Of a stretch of 46,381 bases of DNA, positions 8,369 to 17,965 are shown piece after piece. Under the pieces are notes generated by a model. It was not told where the DNA came from. It saw nothing but the letters and a program-made list of their open reading frames with translations, and searched no databases. Position 1 is the first letter of the stretch; every line of letters starts with the position of its first letter. Where the stretch lies: the NCBI RefSeq assembly GCF_026805325.1, contig NZ_JAPRAT010000030.1, positions 1 to 46,381 of the forward strand, in the 5' to 3' direction. Both the position numbers and the translations under genes were made by a program. This stretch comes from Natronobacillus azotifigens. Lineage in GTDB: Bacteria; Bacillota; Bacilli; Bacillales; Amphibacillaceae.

Positions 8369-10429
8369 TTATTTATCGTATTTAAATTTCTCAATATTCT
8401 CTTGCATCATCTCCGCTAATTCCGATAATGATGAGCTAGATTCTGCGATTTCATGCATGGAATTGGTTTGCTCTGTTACAGAAGCTGATGCTTGTTCTGT
8501 ACTTGCTGCATTTTCCTCCGAAATAGCAGATAAGTTATGGAGAACCTCTACAATATTCTGGCTGGTTTCTTTCATGATCGAACCAGATTCGGTAAGTCCT
8601 TTCACAATTTCTTTCATTTCTTCAATTTTAACTGCAATACCTGTAAATTGATTGCTCGTTTCTTGTACAATCACCATCTGATCATTCATATTTTCATCCA
8701 CAATATCAATTGCTCCAACAGCTTCTTTACTTTTACTTGCTAATTCATTAATCACCGAAACAATTTCATTCGTAAAACGATTCGATTGTTCTGCTAGTTT
8801 ACGTACTTCATCCGCTACAACAGCAAAACCTTGTCCAGCTTCTCCCGCACGTGCGGCCTCAATTGCCGCATTAAGTGCAAGTAAATTTGTTTGCTCTGCG
8901 ATATCGCCAATCATCTGACTAGCTTTTGCAATCTTATCTACACTTTCATTTGTTAAATGAATAATACTTTTCACTTCATTCGAAGACGCAACAGATTGCT
9001 CCGATTTTTTATTCAATTGATCCATCTGAACAAGACCTTGATCCTTCAACGTTGTAACTGCTTCTGTTGACTGTTTCATTTTCTCAACTTGTGCTTGCTC
9101 GTCTTCAATCTTCGTGCTCAAATCTTGCATATACTCGACACCTTTTTCTGTGTCATTCGCTTGTTCACTCGCACCGTTTGAAATATCTTCAATAACTTTT
9201 GACACTTCGATAGCCGTATTAGCAGATTGCTCACTCGTTGCGGTCAACTCCTCAGAAGCTGCAGATATTTGTTCTGCCACTTCACCATTCTTCTGAATAA
9301 GATTCATTAAGTTAACCCGCATCGCTTCACTTGCACGAGCAATTTCGCCCACCTCGTCTTTCTTGTTCATGATCTTCATGAATTTATTATTATCTTTCGT
9401 ATTTGTCAAATCATAATTAGCGATTCGATTTAACTCTGTTGTCACCAGGTTAATCGGTTTAGCAATAGAATTACTAATCAGATAAGTCACGATAACTGCT
9501 AGAATAATAGCGATAACTGTTACAAAGATAATAAAATAATTTAATACATGTAAATCTTCGAAAACCTCTGCTCGATCTACTTCAATCATAAAAATCCATT
9601 CCGTACCTTCAATTGGAGCATAACCTACATATGTACGTTCCCCATCAAATGTATGCTCCCCAACACCTATGTGACCATGAACCATTTCTGTTTCAAACAA
9701 TATTAATAGTTCATCTACACTAGTGTCCTGCATTTCTCCCTCTTCACCTTCCATTTCGCCATACTCTTCATAGGTAGCAAATAGGTTAAATTGCATCGGG
9801 ATTAGAATCGGCTCAGAATGCGCCTGGAAAGTACCCTCATGATCGATAACTGCAGATCTCCCTGTTTCGCCAAAAGTAATTGAATTTACAACATCACTAA
9901 AAGGTAGTGCTTCTTTTAAACCATAAAGTATACCTGTTACTGTGTTGCCTTCATAAACAGGAGTAGCTACAATAATAAATGGTTCTTCATACTCCTCAAA
10001 TACAAATACGTTTGACACAGCTGATTCCCCATTAACTGCTGTCTGAAAGAAATCATCGAGTGCGATATTCATTTCACTCCTACTTTGATCAAACATGATT
10101 CCATTTCCATTCAAATCAGCAAAACCAAAAGCAAAATGATCTGTTCGCTCTGCCTGCCCTTCAAAATAGGTTACTTTCTCTTCCCAGTCCGAATCATCTG
10201 TTACGATATCTAATCCGGCTAAAGTTTCCATGTAGTGCTTTTCATTGTTTAATTGTGATTCGACAAATTTAGCACCCTCGTCTGCAATGTTTTTAAATGT
10301 CTCTTCTGCAAAACTATTGATCGCACCACCAGCTCCAAGCATCGAAAGTGCACCTAAACCTACTGACACAAAAAGAACAAGTAGTGTAAATAAAATAATC
10401 ATTTTCATTTTTAACGTTCTCAGTTTCAT
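8369..10429 (-). CDS. Methyl-accepting chemotaxis protein (dCACHE-type receptor)
   Basis: A 686-residue transmembrane chemoreceptor. TM1 is about residues 8-30, an extracellular double-CACHE-like sensor spans about 35-290, TM2 about 298-320, HAMP about 320-375, and a long signalling coiled coil follows. The hairpin tip that binds CheA and CheW is near 509-548 ([20 protein letters not shown], then [16 protein letters not shown]). Architecture is like B. subtilis McpA/McpB/TlpA; the ligand cannot be told from sequence. No chemotaxis genes are adjacent and it stands alone between two terminators. Upstream is a sigma-D-type promoter, so it should be expressed with the motility regulon. RBS is GGGGA. 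Confidence 0.95.
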   Translation of the reverse strand: MKLRTLKMKMIILFTLLVLFVSVGLGALSMLGAGGAINSFAEETFKNIADEGAKFVESQLNNEKHYMETLAGLDIVTDDSDWEEKVTYFEGQAERTDHFAFGFADLNGNGIMFDQSRSEMNIALDDFFQTAVNGESAVSNVFVFEEYEEPFIIVATPVYEGNTVTGILYGLKEALPFSDVVNSITFGETGRSAVIDHEGTFQAHSEPILIPMQFNLFATYEEYGEMEGEEGEMQDTSVDELLILFETEMVHGHIGVGEHTFDGERTYVGYAPIEGTEWIFMIEVDRAEVFEDLHVLNYFIIFVTVIAIILAVIVTYLISNSIAKPINLVTTELNRIANYDLTNTKDNNKFMKIMNKKDEVGEIARASEAMRVNLMNLIQKNGEVAEQISAASEELTATSEQSANTAIEVSKVIEDISNGASEQANDTEKGVEYMQDLSTKIEDEQAQVEKMKQSTEAVTTLKDQGLVQMDQLNKKSEQSVASSNEVKSIIHLTNESVDKIAKASQMIGDIAEQTNLLALNAAIEAARAGEAGQGFAVVADEVRKLAEQSNRFTNEIVSVINELASKSKEAVGAIDIVDENMNDQMVIVQETSNQFTGIAVKIEEMKEIVKGLTESGSIMKETSQNIVEVLHNLSAISEENAASTEQASASVTEQTNSMHEIAESSSSLSELAEMMQENIEKFKYDK

Positions 10430-10484
10430 ATAATCCCCCTCTTAGTAAACAACTTCACATTATCTTTTTGTGAGTATAAGTTGT

Positions 10485-10510
10485 ATATCGACATAGTTCG
10501 ACGCTGTTTA
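10485..10510 (-). promoter_or_regulatory. Sigma-D (motility) type promoter of the chemoreceptor
   Basis: Minus strand TAAA (10507-10510), 14-bp spacer, GTCGATAT (10485-10492). This is close to the Bacillus sigma-D consensus TAAA-N15-GCCGATAT, with one spacer base fewer. It lies 55 bases upstream of the receptor start. Confidence 0.6.
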
Positions 10511-10616
10511 ATAAGTACTTTTTGCCTTAATTGTCATTGCTTTAAAAGAATTTTTCTTGTTTTTTTAAAAACCTATCTATAATCAGATTGGTAACGATAA
10601 CAATTTTTTTCGTCAT

Positions 10617-10650
10617 AAAAAAAAACCTAAAACTCATCATAAGTCTTAGG
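10617..10650 (-). terminator. Terminator of the MMPL exporter gene
   Basis: Minus strand: 9-bp stem CCTAAGACT/AGTTTTAGG (one G-T pair) with loop TATGATG, then a run of nine T. It begins about 10 bases past the stop at 10660. Confidence 0.88.
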
Positions 10651-10659
10651 GATTTTTAC

Positions 10660-13600
10660 TCATTTAAATGGCCACCAATTGTATTTTCCAATCCATTTGA
10701 ACATAATAGGTACAAATAATGGCAACAGTATTAATGTATAAAATACAATGCCTGCAATTGCGATTGTACTGATTTGCATTAAACTTAGTACTCCTGCCGG
10801 ATATAAGGAAGCAAATGTCCCTCCTAAAATGACCCCCGCAGATAAGACAGTATTCCCCACTTTTTTCATTACATCAAGAATAATTTCTGAATAGTTTCCT
10901 TCCTCTTGTTGCTCTTGGTGTTCTTTTAATTCGTCTGTTAATCTGCCGAGTAAGAAAATAGAATAATCGACACCTAGAGCCATTAACAGGACAAAACCAA
11001 AAAATGGTGTTGCCCACATCACTCCAGCATAACCAAGCCAATCAACAAAGATAATCTCTGTAATCGCCATCGCGCTATAATACGTAAGGACAAGAGAAAT
11101 CAATACATAAACAGGAATGATCAATGATTTAAACAAGATAACTAAAGCGAGAAATATCCCGATCAACATAACCGTTGCAGTAAACAGAAAATCTTCATTA
11201 GAAACATCGCGTAAATCCCGGTTATTGCTCGATAAACCATCAATAGCAAATGGCGCATCCTCTAAGAAAGTATCTCGTAGCGTAAAGGCAGTAACTTCTT
11301 CTATTTCATCGAGAAGGTCAAATGCCTCATCACTGTAGGGATTCACATCGAGTTCAACTTCTAAATAGGCCACACGTTTTTCTTCAGGGGTAGTGTATTG
11401 TTCCCACACTTGCTCAAATTCTTCTGATTCAATAATTTCCTCTAAAAATAACACCCCAACTAATGGATGATCAGATTGATCGACCATCTCCCCTAATAAA
11501 TCTACAGCCTCTATTAAGCCAGAAGCTATTTCCTCTGTTCCTTCTTCCATCTCCGTTAAACCATCAATCAACAAGTAAAGCATCTCACGCATCATATCCG
11601 TGTTTTGCGTGAACTCTTCTAGACCCGTTTGGATGTCCGATAAACCAGATCCTACTTCTGAAAATCCTAATACTGCTTCATCTAAACCGCTAATCGCTTC
11701 ACCAATTCCCTCATAAATTTCCTCTGTTCCTTCGTTCATTTCCGATAATCCAGCCAATAATTGCTCATATGCCTCACTAAATTGACTGATTTGCTCCTGA
11801 ATAGCAGCATCTTCAGCTAAAAATTCTGACAAACCTTCTTGAAGTGTTGTTAACCCGACTATCATTTCCTCTAGCTGGACTGGAATTTCTGTCGGTTCTA
11901 TCTCTCCTTCAAGATCAGCAAACAATTCAGTGATGTCAGTAAAACGGTCGAACATGGACCTTAACTGCTCTAGTTCCTCTAAAATGTTGGTTTGAAAATT
12001 ACCCAATTCGTCTTGCAAGTCAATGATAGTTTCAGCACTTGCCTCTAATTGTTCGTTTAATGATGCAATAAAATTAGCCAAACCTAGCAAGGCATCACCA
12101 GTTGTATTTGCATCTGGTAAAATTTCCTCAAACCAATTTTCAGGAAGCTGTTCCAAGAGTTCCGCCAAAATAGATTCATCCGTATCAAGCATTTCGGATG
12201 GATCATTTGCAAGGGTTCGCAACACAGATTCAAATTCTGTCAACGTGTTTGTCACTTCTAACATGCTCGTTGCCAGCTCATTTATTGGATCGCTGAAAAC
12301 GGATATATCTTCGACGACTTCTTGAATCTGTGCAAGCGACTCATCAATTTCTTCTTCATTTTGTAAAAAGAAATCGATCATCTCTTGGTCAAATACCTCA
12401 CTATCTAACAAATCAACTGAATCTACAGCATCTACAATCGCTTGAAATTCTTCTAAGCCATCAATCATTGTAGTTAGTCCGTCATTCATTTCTTCCAGTT
12501 GATCAAACAATTCCATTATTCCTTGCTCCGCTTGATCCAGTTCATCATGATAACCTTCTAACTCCGATATAATTTCCTGTTGACCAACCGCGATTTCTTC
12601 AAGTCCATCTTGCCCTTCAGAAAGCCCGTCTTGTATTTCTTCTAAACCCGCAACTCCTTCGTCAACACCATCTCTTAATTGCTCCACACCATCAATTAGC
12701 TCAAGCATGGCCTCTTCTACATCATCGAATTCACTCTCGCCTTCCTCAAGCTCATTAATCATTTCTTGTTGACCCTCTGATAATTCTTCCAAACCATCAA
12801 TCGCTTCCCGAAGACCAGATTGTAGTTCTTCTGCCAGGGAAGGTACCTTTGCTTCTTCTACTACTGAACCAGTTGGGCGACTAACCGTTCGAACATCGTC
12901 TACCCGATCAATCTTTGCTAAATTCATACTGACATATTCTAAATAGGGAATAGCTCGCACATCTTGCCACGTTTCATTTTCACTTTCGATAACTAAGGTA
13001 GAAAAAAATAAATTCCCTTCCCCAAAGGCATCGTCAATTAACTGATACGCTTTTACAGAATCATAAGACTGATCAATTTCCTCTAAATTATCAAACGAAC
13101 GTTCATTGTTGTATGTTAATAACAAAGGAATCGTTGCTACGAGAATGATAAAGAGTGCATATTTTGTTTTATACAATGCAAAATAGCCCAATTTTCCCCA
13201 TAACCAATTGTTTGGCTTTTTCTCTCTTGATTGCATCGGCCAAAAAATTCTATTACCAAACACAAAAAACAGAAATGGATACAGCATCCACATGGCTACA
13301 ATCACAAACAAAACACTAAATGCTACCCCAGCCGCGGATTGATATAACTCAAAATTCGCTAACCCGATTGCAGCAAAGCCGATAAAGCCCGTCATGGCAC
13401 TATACAAAATGGAATTCCTTGCACCTTTCATCGTTTGTTTCATTGCTTGATAGCCATCCGAAGTATTACCTGCTTCTTCTTGAAATCGTTGCATGATTAG
13501 AATGCAATAATCAGTCCCAACTCCAAAGACAACCACCAAGATAAACACTTCCGTGAATTGAGAAACCGGAAAACCAAATCGATCAATTAAAATTGCTACA

Positions 13601-14271
13601 AAAGAGACAGACAATACATAGACCGTCCCTAACATAACTAATGGAATAAACGGGGCAACAGGTGATCGAAATACAATTGCCAATACCAAAAACACTAAAA
13701 TAACCGTAATTATTGTTGAACGATTTAAGCCTTCTTCCGTAGAAATAAGCACATCTTCATTTATCACAATCTCACCCGTTTGATAATGAGGCACCTCATC
13801 TACAGCAGTCGCATCTTGAATCGTGCTTCTTAACTCTGGATACTCGTGGGATTCAATCTCAAGCTGAATAACTGCTACGATTAAATCTTCGTCCTCACTT
13901 AATAGGCGCTCCTCTGTTTCCTCACTATCAAAAGGAGTAATCACATCATGAATTTCCAGCTCATCCTTTTCTTTGAGTTCTTCGAGTCGATCCTCTATCG
14001 CCTCTTTTTGATCTTCAGTAAAAGAACGATTTTCTTCCTGATGATATACGATGATAATTTCATTGCCCGTAAAACCACCATCATCAGCAATTAACTCATC
14101 GACTACTTGGGAGGGATACCCATCTGGAGCACTTGGTGTTCCCTCTTCCCGAACAAACTCACTAATGTCAGGAGAAAAGATATATAGCATCGTAACAAGA
14201 ACGATCCAAATGACAGGGTTTATATGTAAACCTTTGATTCCTTTTGATTGACGCTTTTCATTTTTAGCCAT
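10660..14271 (-). CDS. MMPL/RND-superfamily transporter with a giant acidic coiled-coil insert
   Basis: A 1203-residue membrane protein of the MMPL (RND) family, B. subtilis YdfJ-like but much longer. An N-terminal anchor (about 17-37) precedes an extracellular domain, a six-helix block (about 180-345, with VVFGVGTDYCILIMQRFQEE) and a further helix. A roughly 450-residue Asp/Glu-rich heptad region (about 475-930, repeated motifs like GLEEL, EGQQEMI, MNEGTEEI) follows, then a second six-helix block (about 1015-1195, with MALGVDYSIFLLGRLTDEL). The GxDYxI motifs of both halves hold the Asp used for proton coupling in RND pumps. Likely export of lipids or hydrophobic compounds, driven by proton force; substrate unknown. 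RBS AGGAGG. No regulator gene adjacent. Confidence 0.9.
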   Translation of the reverse strand: MAKNEKRQSKGIKGLHINPVIWIVLVTMLYIFSPDISEFVREEGTPSAPDGYPSQVVDELIADDGGFTGNEIIIVYHQEENRSFTEDQKEAIEDRLEELKEKDELEIHDVITPFDSEETEERLLSEDEDLIVAVIQLEIESHEYPELRSTIQDATAVDEVPHYQTGEIVINEDVLISTEEGLNRSTIITVILVFLVLAIVFRSPVAPFIPLVMLGTVYVLSVSFVAILIDRFGFPVSQFTEVFILVVVFGVGTDYCILIMQRFQEEAGNTSDGYQAMKQTMKGARNSILYSAMTGFIGFAAIGLANFELYQSAAGVAFSVLFVIVAMWMLYPFLFFVFGNRIFWPMQSREKKPNNWLWGKLGYFALYKTKYALFIILVATIPLLLTYNNERSFDNLEEIDQSYDSVKAYQLIDDAFGEGNLFFSTLVIESENETWQDVRAIPYLEYVSMNLAKIDRVDDVRTVSRPTGSVVEEAKVPSLAEELQSGLREAIDGLEELSEGQQEMINELEEGESEFDDVEEAMLELIDGVEQLRDGVDEGVAGLEEIQDGLSEGQDGLEEIAVGQQEIISELEGYHDELDQAEQGIMELFDQLEEMNDGLTTMIDGLEEFQAIVDAVDSVDLLDSEVFDQEMIDFFLQNEEEIDESLAQIQEVVEDISVFSDPINELATSMLEVTNTLTEFESVLRTLANDPSEMLDTDESILAELLEQLPENWFEEILPDANTTGDALLGLANFIASLNEQLEASAETIIDLQDELGNFQTNILEELEQLRSMFDRFTDITELFADLEGEIEPTEIPVQLEEMIVGLTTLQEGLSEFLAEDAAIQEQISQFSEAYEQLLAGLSEMNEGTEEIYEGIGEAISGLDEAVLGFSEVGSGLSDIQTGLEEFTQNTDMMREMLYLLIDGLTEMEEGTEEIASGLIEAVDLLGEMVDQSDHPLVGVLFLEEIIESEEFEQVWEQYTTPEEKRVAYLEVELDVNPYSDEAFDLLDEIEEVTAFTLRDTFLEDAPFAIDGLSSNNRDLRDVSNEDFLFTATVMLIGIFLALVILFKSLIIPVYVLISLVLTYYSAMAITEIIFVDWLGYAGVMWATPFFGFVLLMALGVDYSIFLLGRLTDELKEHQEQQEEGNYSEIILDVMKKVGNTVLSAGVILGGTFASLYPAGVLSLMQISTIAIAGIVFYTLILLPLFVPIMFKWIGKYNWWPFK

Positions 14272-14315
14272 ATTTTCCTCCTACACGGAATGATTGAGTT
14301 CCTAAAAATAGCAAT

Positions 14316-14364
14316 ATAAAAAGACTTTAACCGTTTTTCATCGAAATGAAACCAGTAAAGTCTT
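14316..14364 (-). terminator. Terminator of the M23 peptidase-like gene
   Basis: Minus strand: outer stem AAGACTTTA/TAAAGTCTT, inner stem TTTCAT/ATGAAA, followed by TTTTTATATT. It lies about 100 bases past the stop at 14465 and upstream of the MMPL gene. Confidence 0.75.
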
Positions 14365-14464
14365 CTATTGTTTTCTCTAATAATTACTATTTTATTTATT
14401 TTCAGAGGATAAATACTTATTTCTGCCTACCAAAAATATGTGAGCGAAGTTGAAATTCTAAACC

Positions 14465-15676
14465 TTACGGCAAAACATCCATTGGGTCTCGTAATTCGCC
14501 ACGATAATACACTTCGAAATCCAGGTGAATACCAGTCGATCTTCCTGTTGTACCCATTATCCCTATAATGTCACCTTGATTTACCTGTTGACCAACAGTT
14601 ACATGTATACTCTCCAAGTGTGCATATTGTGTTGTGTAGCCATTTTGATGATCAATCTCTATGGTATTTCCGTAGCCATTTATCCACCCTGAAAAACTGA
14701 CAATACCACCATCCGCTGCCAGGATGGAATAATCATCTGGTCTAGCTATGTCTATACCTTTGTGAAAGCTCCCCCAACGCGGACCCTGATATGATGTAAT
14801 AACACCGCCAATTGTAGGCCAGATAAAGTTACTGTCTCTATTTTGAGCAGGGGCATTTGATGGTCGCGTTGCATTTCTTTGAGAAGCATTACCATGTTCC
14901 GGCCCATCATAATTGGTCCTCTCTTGAGAAAATTGAGCTATTTCTTCTTCCTCGATTTTCTCCTGTTCCAGTTTTTCTTGTTCTGCTTGTAACTGATCCA
15001 ACGTAATTTGATTAGCTTCCAATTCATTCTCCAGCACTTTTTCCACTTGCTCTATTTCGTCAATTTGTTTTGCTAACTTAACATTTTCTCTTTCTAAATC
15101 GATTAATTGCTTTTCTAATTGCGTTTGTTGCGCCGTTATTTTTTCTTTTAGATAAATTTGCTCTTTCAAATCTACCTTCTGTGCTTGTTGAATATTTTGA
15201 TCTTGCTCCATAATCGTTGTAACTGCAGTTAAATTCGAAATGAAATCCAAGAAATTTTCAGCGTTCAGCAACACCTCAAAGTAACCCCAATTGATATCAT
15301 TTCGTTGCATCGAACGAAGTCGATTACTCATTATTTCCTCTCGTTTTCCGATGCGCTCTTCCAATTCACTCCTATCTTCATTTAATTGAGCTAATTCTTC
15401 TTCAGTTTCGGTTATTTCTCGTTCTGCTTTTTCTATACCTTGTTGAATTTGACCAAGTTCTTTATCTTTTTCAAGTAATTGAGCATTCTTCTGCAGCAAT
15501 TCTTCTGAAATACGTTCTGTTTCACGATTAAGTTCTGCTATTTCTCCTTGGTTTTCTTCAATTTTATCTGCAACACTTGCCTTCACTTCTCCTTTCATTT
15601 CATTGGGAAGTATTACGATGATCAAAACAATCAAGATTAAAATAAGTATCAAACGGTATCGCAATGCTTTATTCAC
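14465..15676 (-). CDS. Murein hydrolase activator-like protein: coiled coil plus M23 (LytM) domain
   Basis: A 403-residue envelope protein starting at GTG (RBS GAGGAGG). A membrane anchor or signal lies at residues 7-24, coiled coil at about 35-245, a Ser/Asn/Pro-rich linker at about 250-282, and an M23 domain at about 285-403. The layout matches EnvC/CwlO-type cell-wall hydrolases. Zinc and catalytic residues seen are His305 and Asp309 (FHKGIDIA), His353 (QYAHL) and His384. The second His of the usual HLHFEV motif is Asp386 (GIHLDFEV). In LytM that residue binds zinc, so the enzyme may be inactive (an EnvC-like activator) or use Asp as ligand. Monocistronic, with its own terminator. Confidence 0.88.
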   Translation of the reverse strand: MNKALRYRLILILILIVLIIVILPNEMKGEVKASVADKIEENQGEIAELNRETERISEELLQKNAQLLEKDKELGQIQQGIEKAEREITETEEELAQLNEDRSELEERIGKREEIMSNRLRSMQRNDINWGYFEVLLNAENFLDFISNLTAVTTIMEQDQNIQQAQKVDLKEQIYLKEKITAQQTQLEKQLIDLERENVKLAKQIDEIEQVEKVLENELEANQITLDQLQAEQEKLEQEKIEEEEIAQFSQERTNYDGPEHGNASQRNATRPSNAPAQNRDSNFIWPTIGGVITSYQGPRWGSFHKGIDIARPDDYSILAADGGIVSFSGWINGYGNTIEIDHQNGYTTQYAHLESIHVTVGQQVNQGDIIGIMGTTGRSTGIHLDFEVYYRGELRDPMDVLP

Positions 15677-15818
15677 TATTTCATCCTCCTCTAAAACTAA
15701 CCCTTTCCTTTTCTATATCAAAGATTATTTGAGAAGTATGAAGATTTTGTGCATAATTCATAACAATACGATTACAACTTTATTGCTTTACTATTGCTGG
15801 ATTTAGTTAGCTAACAAA

Positions 15819-16136
15819 CTAATTACCTTCTTTTATATAATGAACTTCATACATGTTCACGTTCATTCCAATAATGTATTCAGGCTTTTCTTTACCTTTA
15901 TGATTACGATGGCCTTGAAGGTGGACGTCGCTTTTCTCCCAATTTTTCCAATCTTCTTGTGAACGCCAACGAATCATCATAACAACTTCTTCATGATTCT
16001 TTGCACGCTTATTCACCATTACTGTTCGGTCAATAAGGCCCTCAAATTGATCAATAGGGCTCTCTTTTGAGAAACGCTCGATAACTTTATCACTATTTCC
16101 TTTTGTCACTTCAATTGTTCTTGTTTGAATAAACAT
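15819..16136 (-). CDS. IsdG-like heme-degrading monooxygenase (ABM fold)
   Basis: About 105 residues, the usual IsdG/IsdI size. Similarity to staphylococcal IsdG is visible along the chain: VTKGNSDKVIERF, the Trp of MIRWRSQEDWKNWEKSDVH, and the heme-ligand His of LQGHRNH. IsdG-type enzymes open heme and release iron in the cytoplasm. The catalytic Asn near the N-terminus (Asn7 in IsdG) is not present; by hand alignment Thr or Arg is there. The start is taken at ATG 16136, with GGTGGAG upstream; the in-frame TTG before it is less likely. The promoter carries a near-perfect Fur box, so expression should rise on iron limitation. No heme importer is adjacent. Confidence 0.82.
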   Translation of the reverse strand: MFIQTRTIEVTKGNSDKVIERFSKESPIDQFEGLIDRTVMVNKRAKNHEEVVMMIRWRSQEDWKNWEKSDVHLQGHRNHKGKEKPEYIIGMNVNMYEVHYIKEGN

Positions 16137-16177
16137 CAAATCTCCACCTCAGCATTCGATTTTTTCATTTAGCTAAA

Positions 16178-16206
16178 CTATAATCGATAATGATAATCAT
16201 TGTCAA
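16178..16206 (-). promoter_or_regulatory. Fur-regulated sigma-A promoter of the heme monooxygenase
   Basis: Minus strand: TTGACA (16201-16206), 17-bp spacer, TTATAG (16178-16183). The Fur box GATAATGATAATCATTGTC (16186-16204) fills the spacer and differs from the classical 19-mer at one base. Iron-loaded Fur bound here would block RNA polymerase. Confidence 0.88.
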
Positions 16207-16296
16207 TTATTGTTGTCTAAAAAATTAAATATCCATATCACTTTCATGCACTGTATGAGTTATATATGAGAGAGTTTCTATAAAATGTGGGGTGTG

Positions 16297-16945
16297 AATC
16301 TAGGTTTAAGTAGGCGTTTCAGCAAGGTTGCAGCCCTTTTTAGGGTTTAACCTAGGCGAAAGTAGGCGTTTCGACGAGGTTGTAGTTCTTTTTAGGGTTT
16401 AACCTAGGTGAAAGTGGGTGTTTCGACGAGGTTGCAGCCCTTTTTAGGGTTTAACCTAGGCAAATATGGCCGTTTCGACGAGGTTGTAGTTCTTTTTAGG
16501 GTTTAACCTAGGCGAATGTGGCCGTTTCGACGAGGTTGCAGCCCTTTTTAGGGTTTAGCCTAGGCGAATGTGGGCGCTTCGACGAGGTTGCAGCCCTTTT
16601 TAGGGTTTAGCCTAGGTGAAAGTGGGCTTTTCGACGAGGTTGCAGCTCTTTTTATGGTTTAACCTAGGCGAAAGAGGTCGTTTCGACGAGGTTGCAGCTC
16701 TTTTTTATGGTTTAACCTAGGCGAAAGAGGCCGTTTCGACGAGGTTGCAGCCCTTTTTAGGGTTTAACCTAGGCGAATGTGGCCGTTTCGACGAGGTTGC
16801 AGCCCTTTTTACGGTTTAACCTAAGTGAAAGTGGGTGTTTCGACGAGGATGGTGCCATTTTATGCCCTCAACCTAAGCAAGATTAGCAATCTTGACGAGG
16901 TTAGCGTTATCTCCTGCCCTGAACCTAGGGGAAAAACCCGCCTTA
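16297..16945. repeat. Array of about 12 tandem 52-bp repeats
   Basis: The unit reads roughly GTTTCGACGAGGTTGCAG, then CCCTTTTTAGGG, then TTTAACCTAGGCGAAAGTGG. The anchor GTTTCGACGAGG recurs at intervals of exactly 52 bases (one is 53, from an extra T). The outermost copies are degenerate and the middle ones nearly identical. Within each unit AGGTT/AACCT and CCC/GGG can pair into a hairpin. A 52-base period is not a multiple of three, stops occur in all frames, and there are no unique spacers, so it is neither coding nor CRISPR. It occupies almost the whole gap between the heme monooxygenase and the yteA-like gene. Confidence 0.95.
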
Positions 16946-17047
16946 AAGAAGTTACAGTATTTTTTGATGCCCACCCTCACGTAAACATCATTAAAGTGAG
17001 AAGAAAAATCATTTACCTCACTATTTGTGTCTACTACCAATAGCAAG

Positions 17048-17100
17048 CAAAAAACACCTAAACTCTTTCTTTCATTAAAAGCAAAGAAAGGTTTAGGTGT
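17048..17100 (-). terminator. Terminator of the YteA-like gene
   Basis: Long stem on the minus strand, ACACCTAAACCTTTCTTT paired with AAAGAAAGAGTTTAGGTGT, followed by TTTTTTGC. It starts about 10 bases past the stop at 17111. Confidence 0.9.
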
Positions 17101-17110
17101 TGATATATGA

Positions 17111-17794
17111 TCAGGTAATTGAATCCGCTCGGTTTTCATCTAAATAACTCTCATATTGTTCGTGCTTTTCATTCACACCAATATAATTACCTTCACTATC
17201 TGTTAATAAAAATCCGTCAATCGCTTCCGGGCCGTTTGACAACTCTCCTGAATCATAATACATATCTTGATACGATTTTTCTGTATCCATAAAATCAGAT
17301 GGTGTTTCAGATGATCCATATTGACTTACTGCCTGCCATGCATCTTCGGTATCAAAAATCGTTGAATTATCATTATTCGTTTGGGTAATGTCTGCGCCGA
17401 TCACATCTTCTTCCACCGGACGGGTTTTGTCAATATTTTTCTCTGCATGCTCTACGCAGCGCAGTGTTGCAGGAACCGCTTCTAGACGATCATAAGAAAT
17501 CTCGTTTCCACAAACTTCGCAAGTCCCGTACTTTTGATCGTTAATCGCCTCAAGTGCTTTATTTATATTTTTCAACTCTTCTTCTGCGTGTTCATTCAGT
17601 GCAATATCCTTTTCACGCTCATATAACTCCGTTGCTGTATCTCCTGGGTGGTTATCATAGTTCGACAACTCCCCAACGGATTCTCGAGCATGAGCAACTT
17701 CCATACCGAAGTGACCTTCTAGATGTGCACGTAATTCACTCTTTCGCTCCAATAGTAACGATTTACATGTAGACAGCTGTTTTTTATTTAACAT
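17111..17794 (-). CDS. yteA: TraR/DksA-type zinc-finger protein (YteA/YocK-like)
   Basis: 227 residues. The N-terminal half is helical and charged (ERKSELRAHL; NYDNHPGDTATELYEREKD), followed by a C4-type zinc finger: CEVCGNEISYDRLEAVPA, then RCVEH. The rest is an acidic, low-complexity tail (about 130-227). This matches the Bacillus YteA/YocK group of DksA-like general stress proteins. Members are thought to touch RNA polymerase or be sporulation/stress-linked; the exact role is not settled. RBS AGGAGG. A strong terminator follows. The tail carries residues DTEDAWQAVSQYGSSETPSD, typical of the family. Confidence 0.85.
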   Translation of the reverse strand: MLNKKQLSTCKSLLLERKSELRAHLEGHFGMEVAHARESVGELSNYDNHPGDTATELYEREKDIALNEHAEEELKNINKALEAINDQKYGTCEVCGNEISYDRLEAVPATLRCVEHAEKNIDKTRPVEEDVIGADITQTNNDNSTIFDTEDAWQAVSQYGSSETPSDFMDTEKSYQDMYYDSGELSNGPEAIDGFLLTDSEGNYIGVNEKHEQYESYLDENRADSIT

Positions 17795-17917
17795 TGGTTT
17801 GTCTGCCTCCTATAATCTTTTTTTTGAGGCATTTTTATTATAACCACTTCCGAACAGTCCACCCGATTTATTAATTACCAATTGCATTCTGTATAATTGG
17901 TGCTTGTCATGTACATA

Positions 17918-17959
17918 GTAAAAAGACAATTCCCCACCCAATTGTGATAGGAATTGTCT
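17918..17959 (-). terminator. Terminator of the ABC ATPase/permease gene
   Basis: Minus strand stem AGACAATTCC/GGGAATTGTCT, then TTTTTAC, directly after the stop at 17966. Confidence 0.85.
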
Positions 17960-17965
17960 CTCGTT

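Noticed and set aside
16297..16945. CRISPR array
   Set aside because: The 52-bp units are contiguous with no unique spacers, and no cas genes are in the window.
16297..16945. Repeat protein gene
   Set aside because: 52 is not divisible by three, stops occur in all frames, and no start with a ribosome site leads into it.
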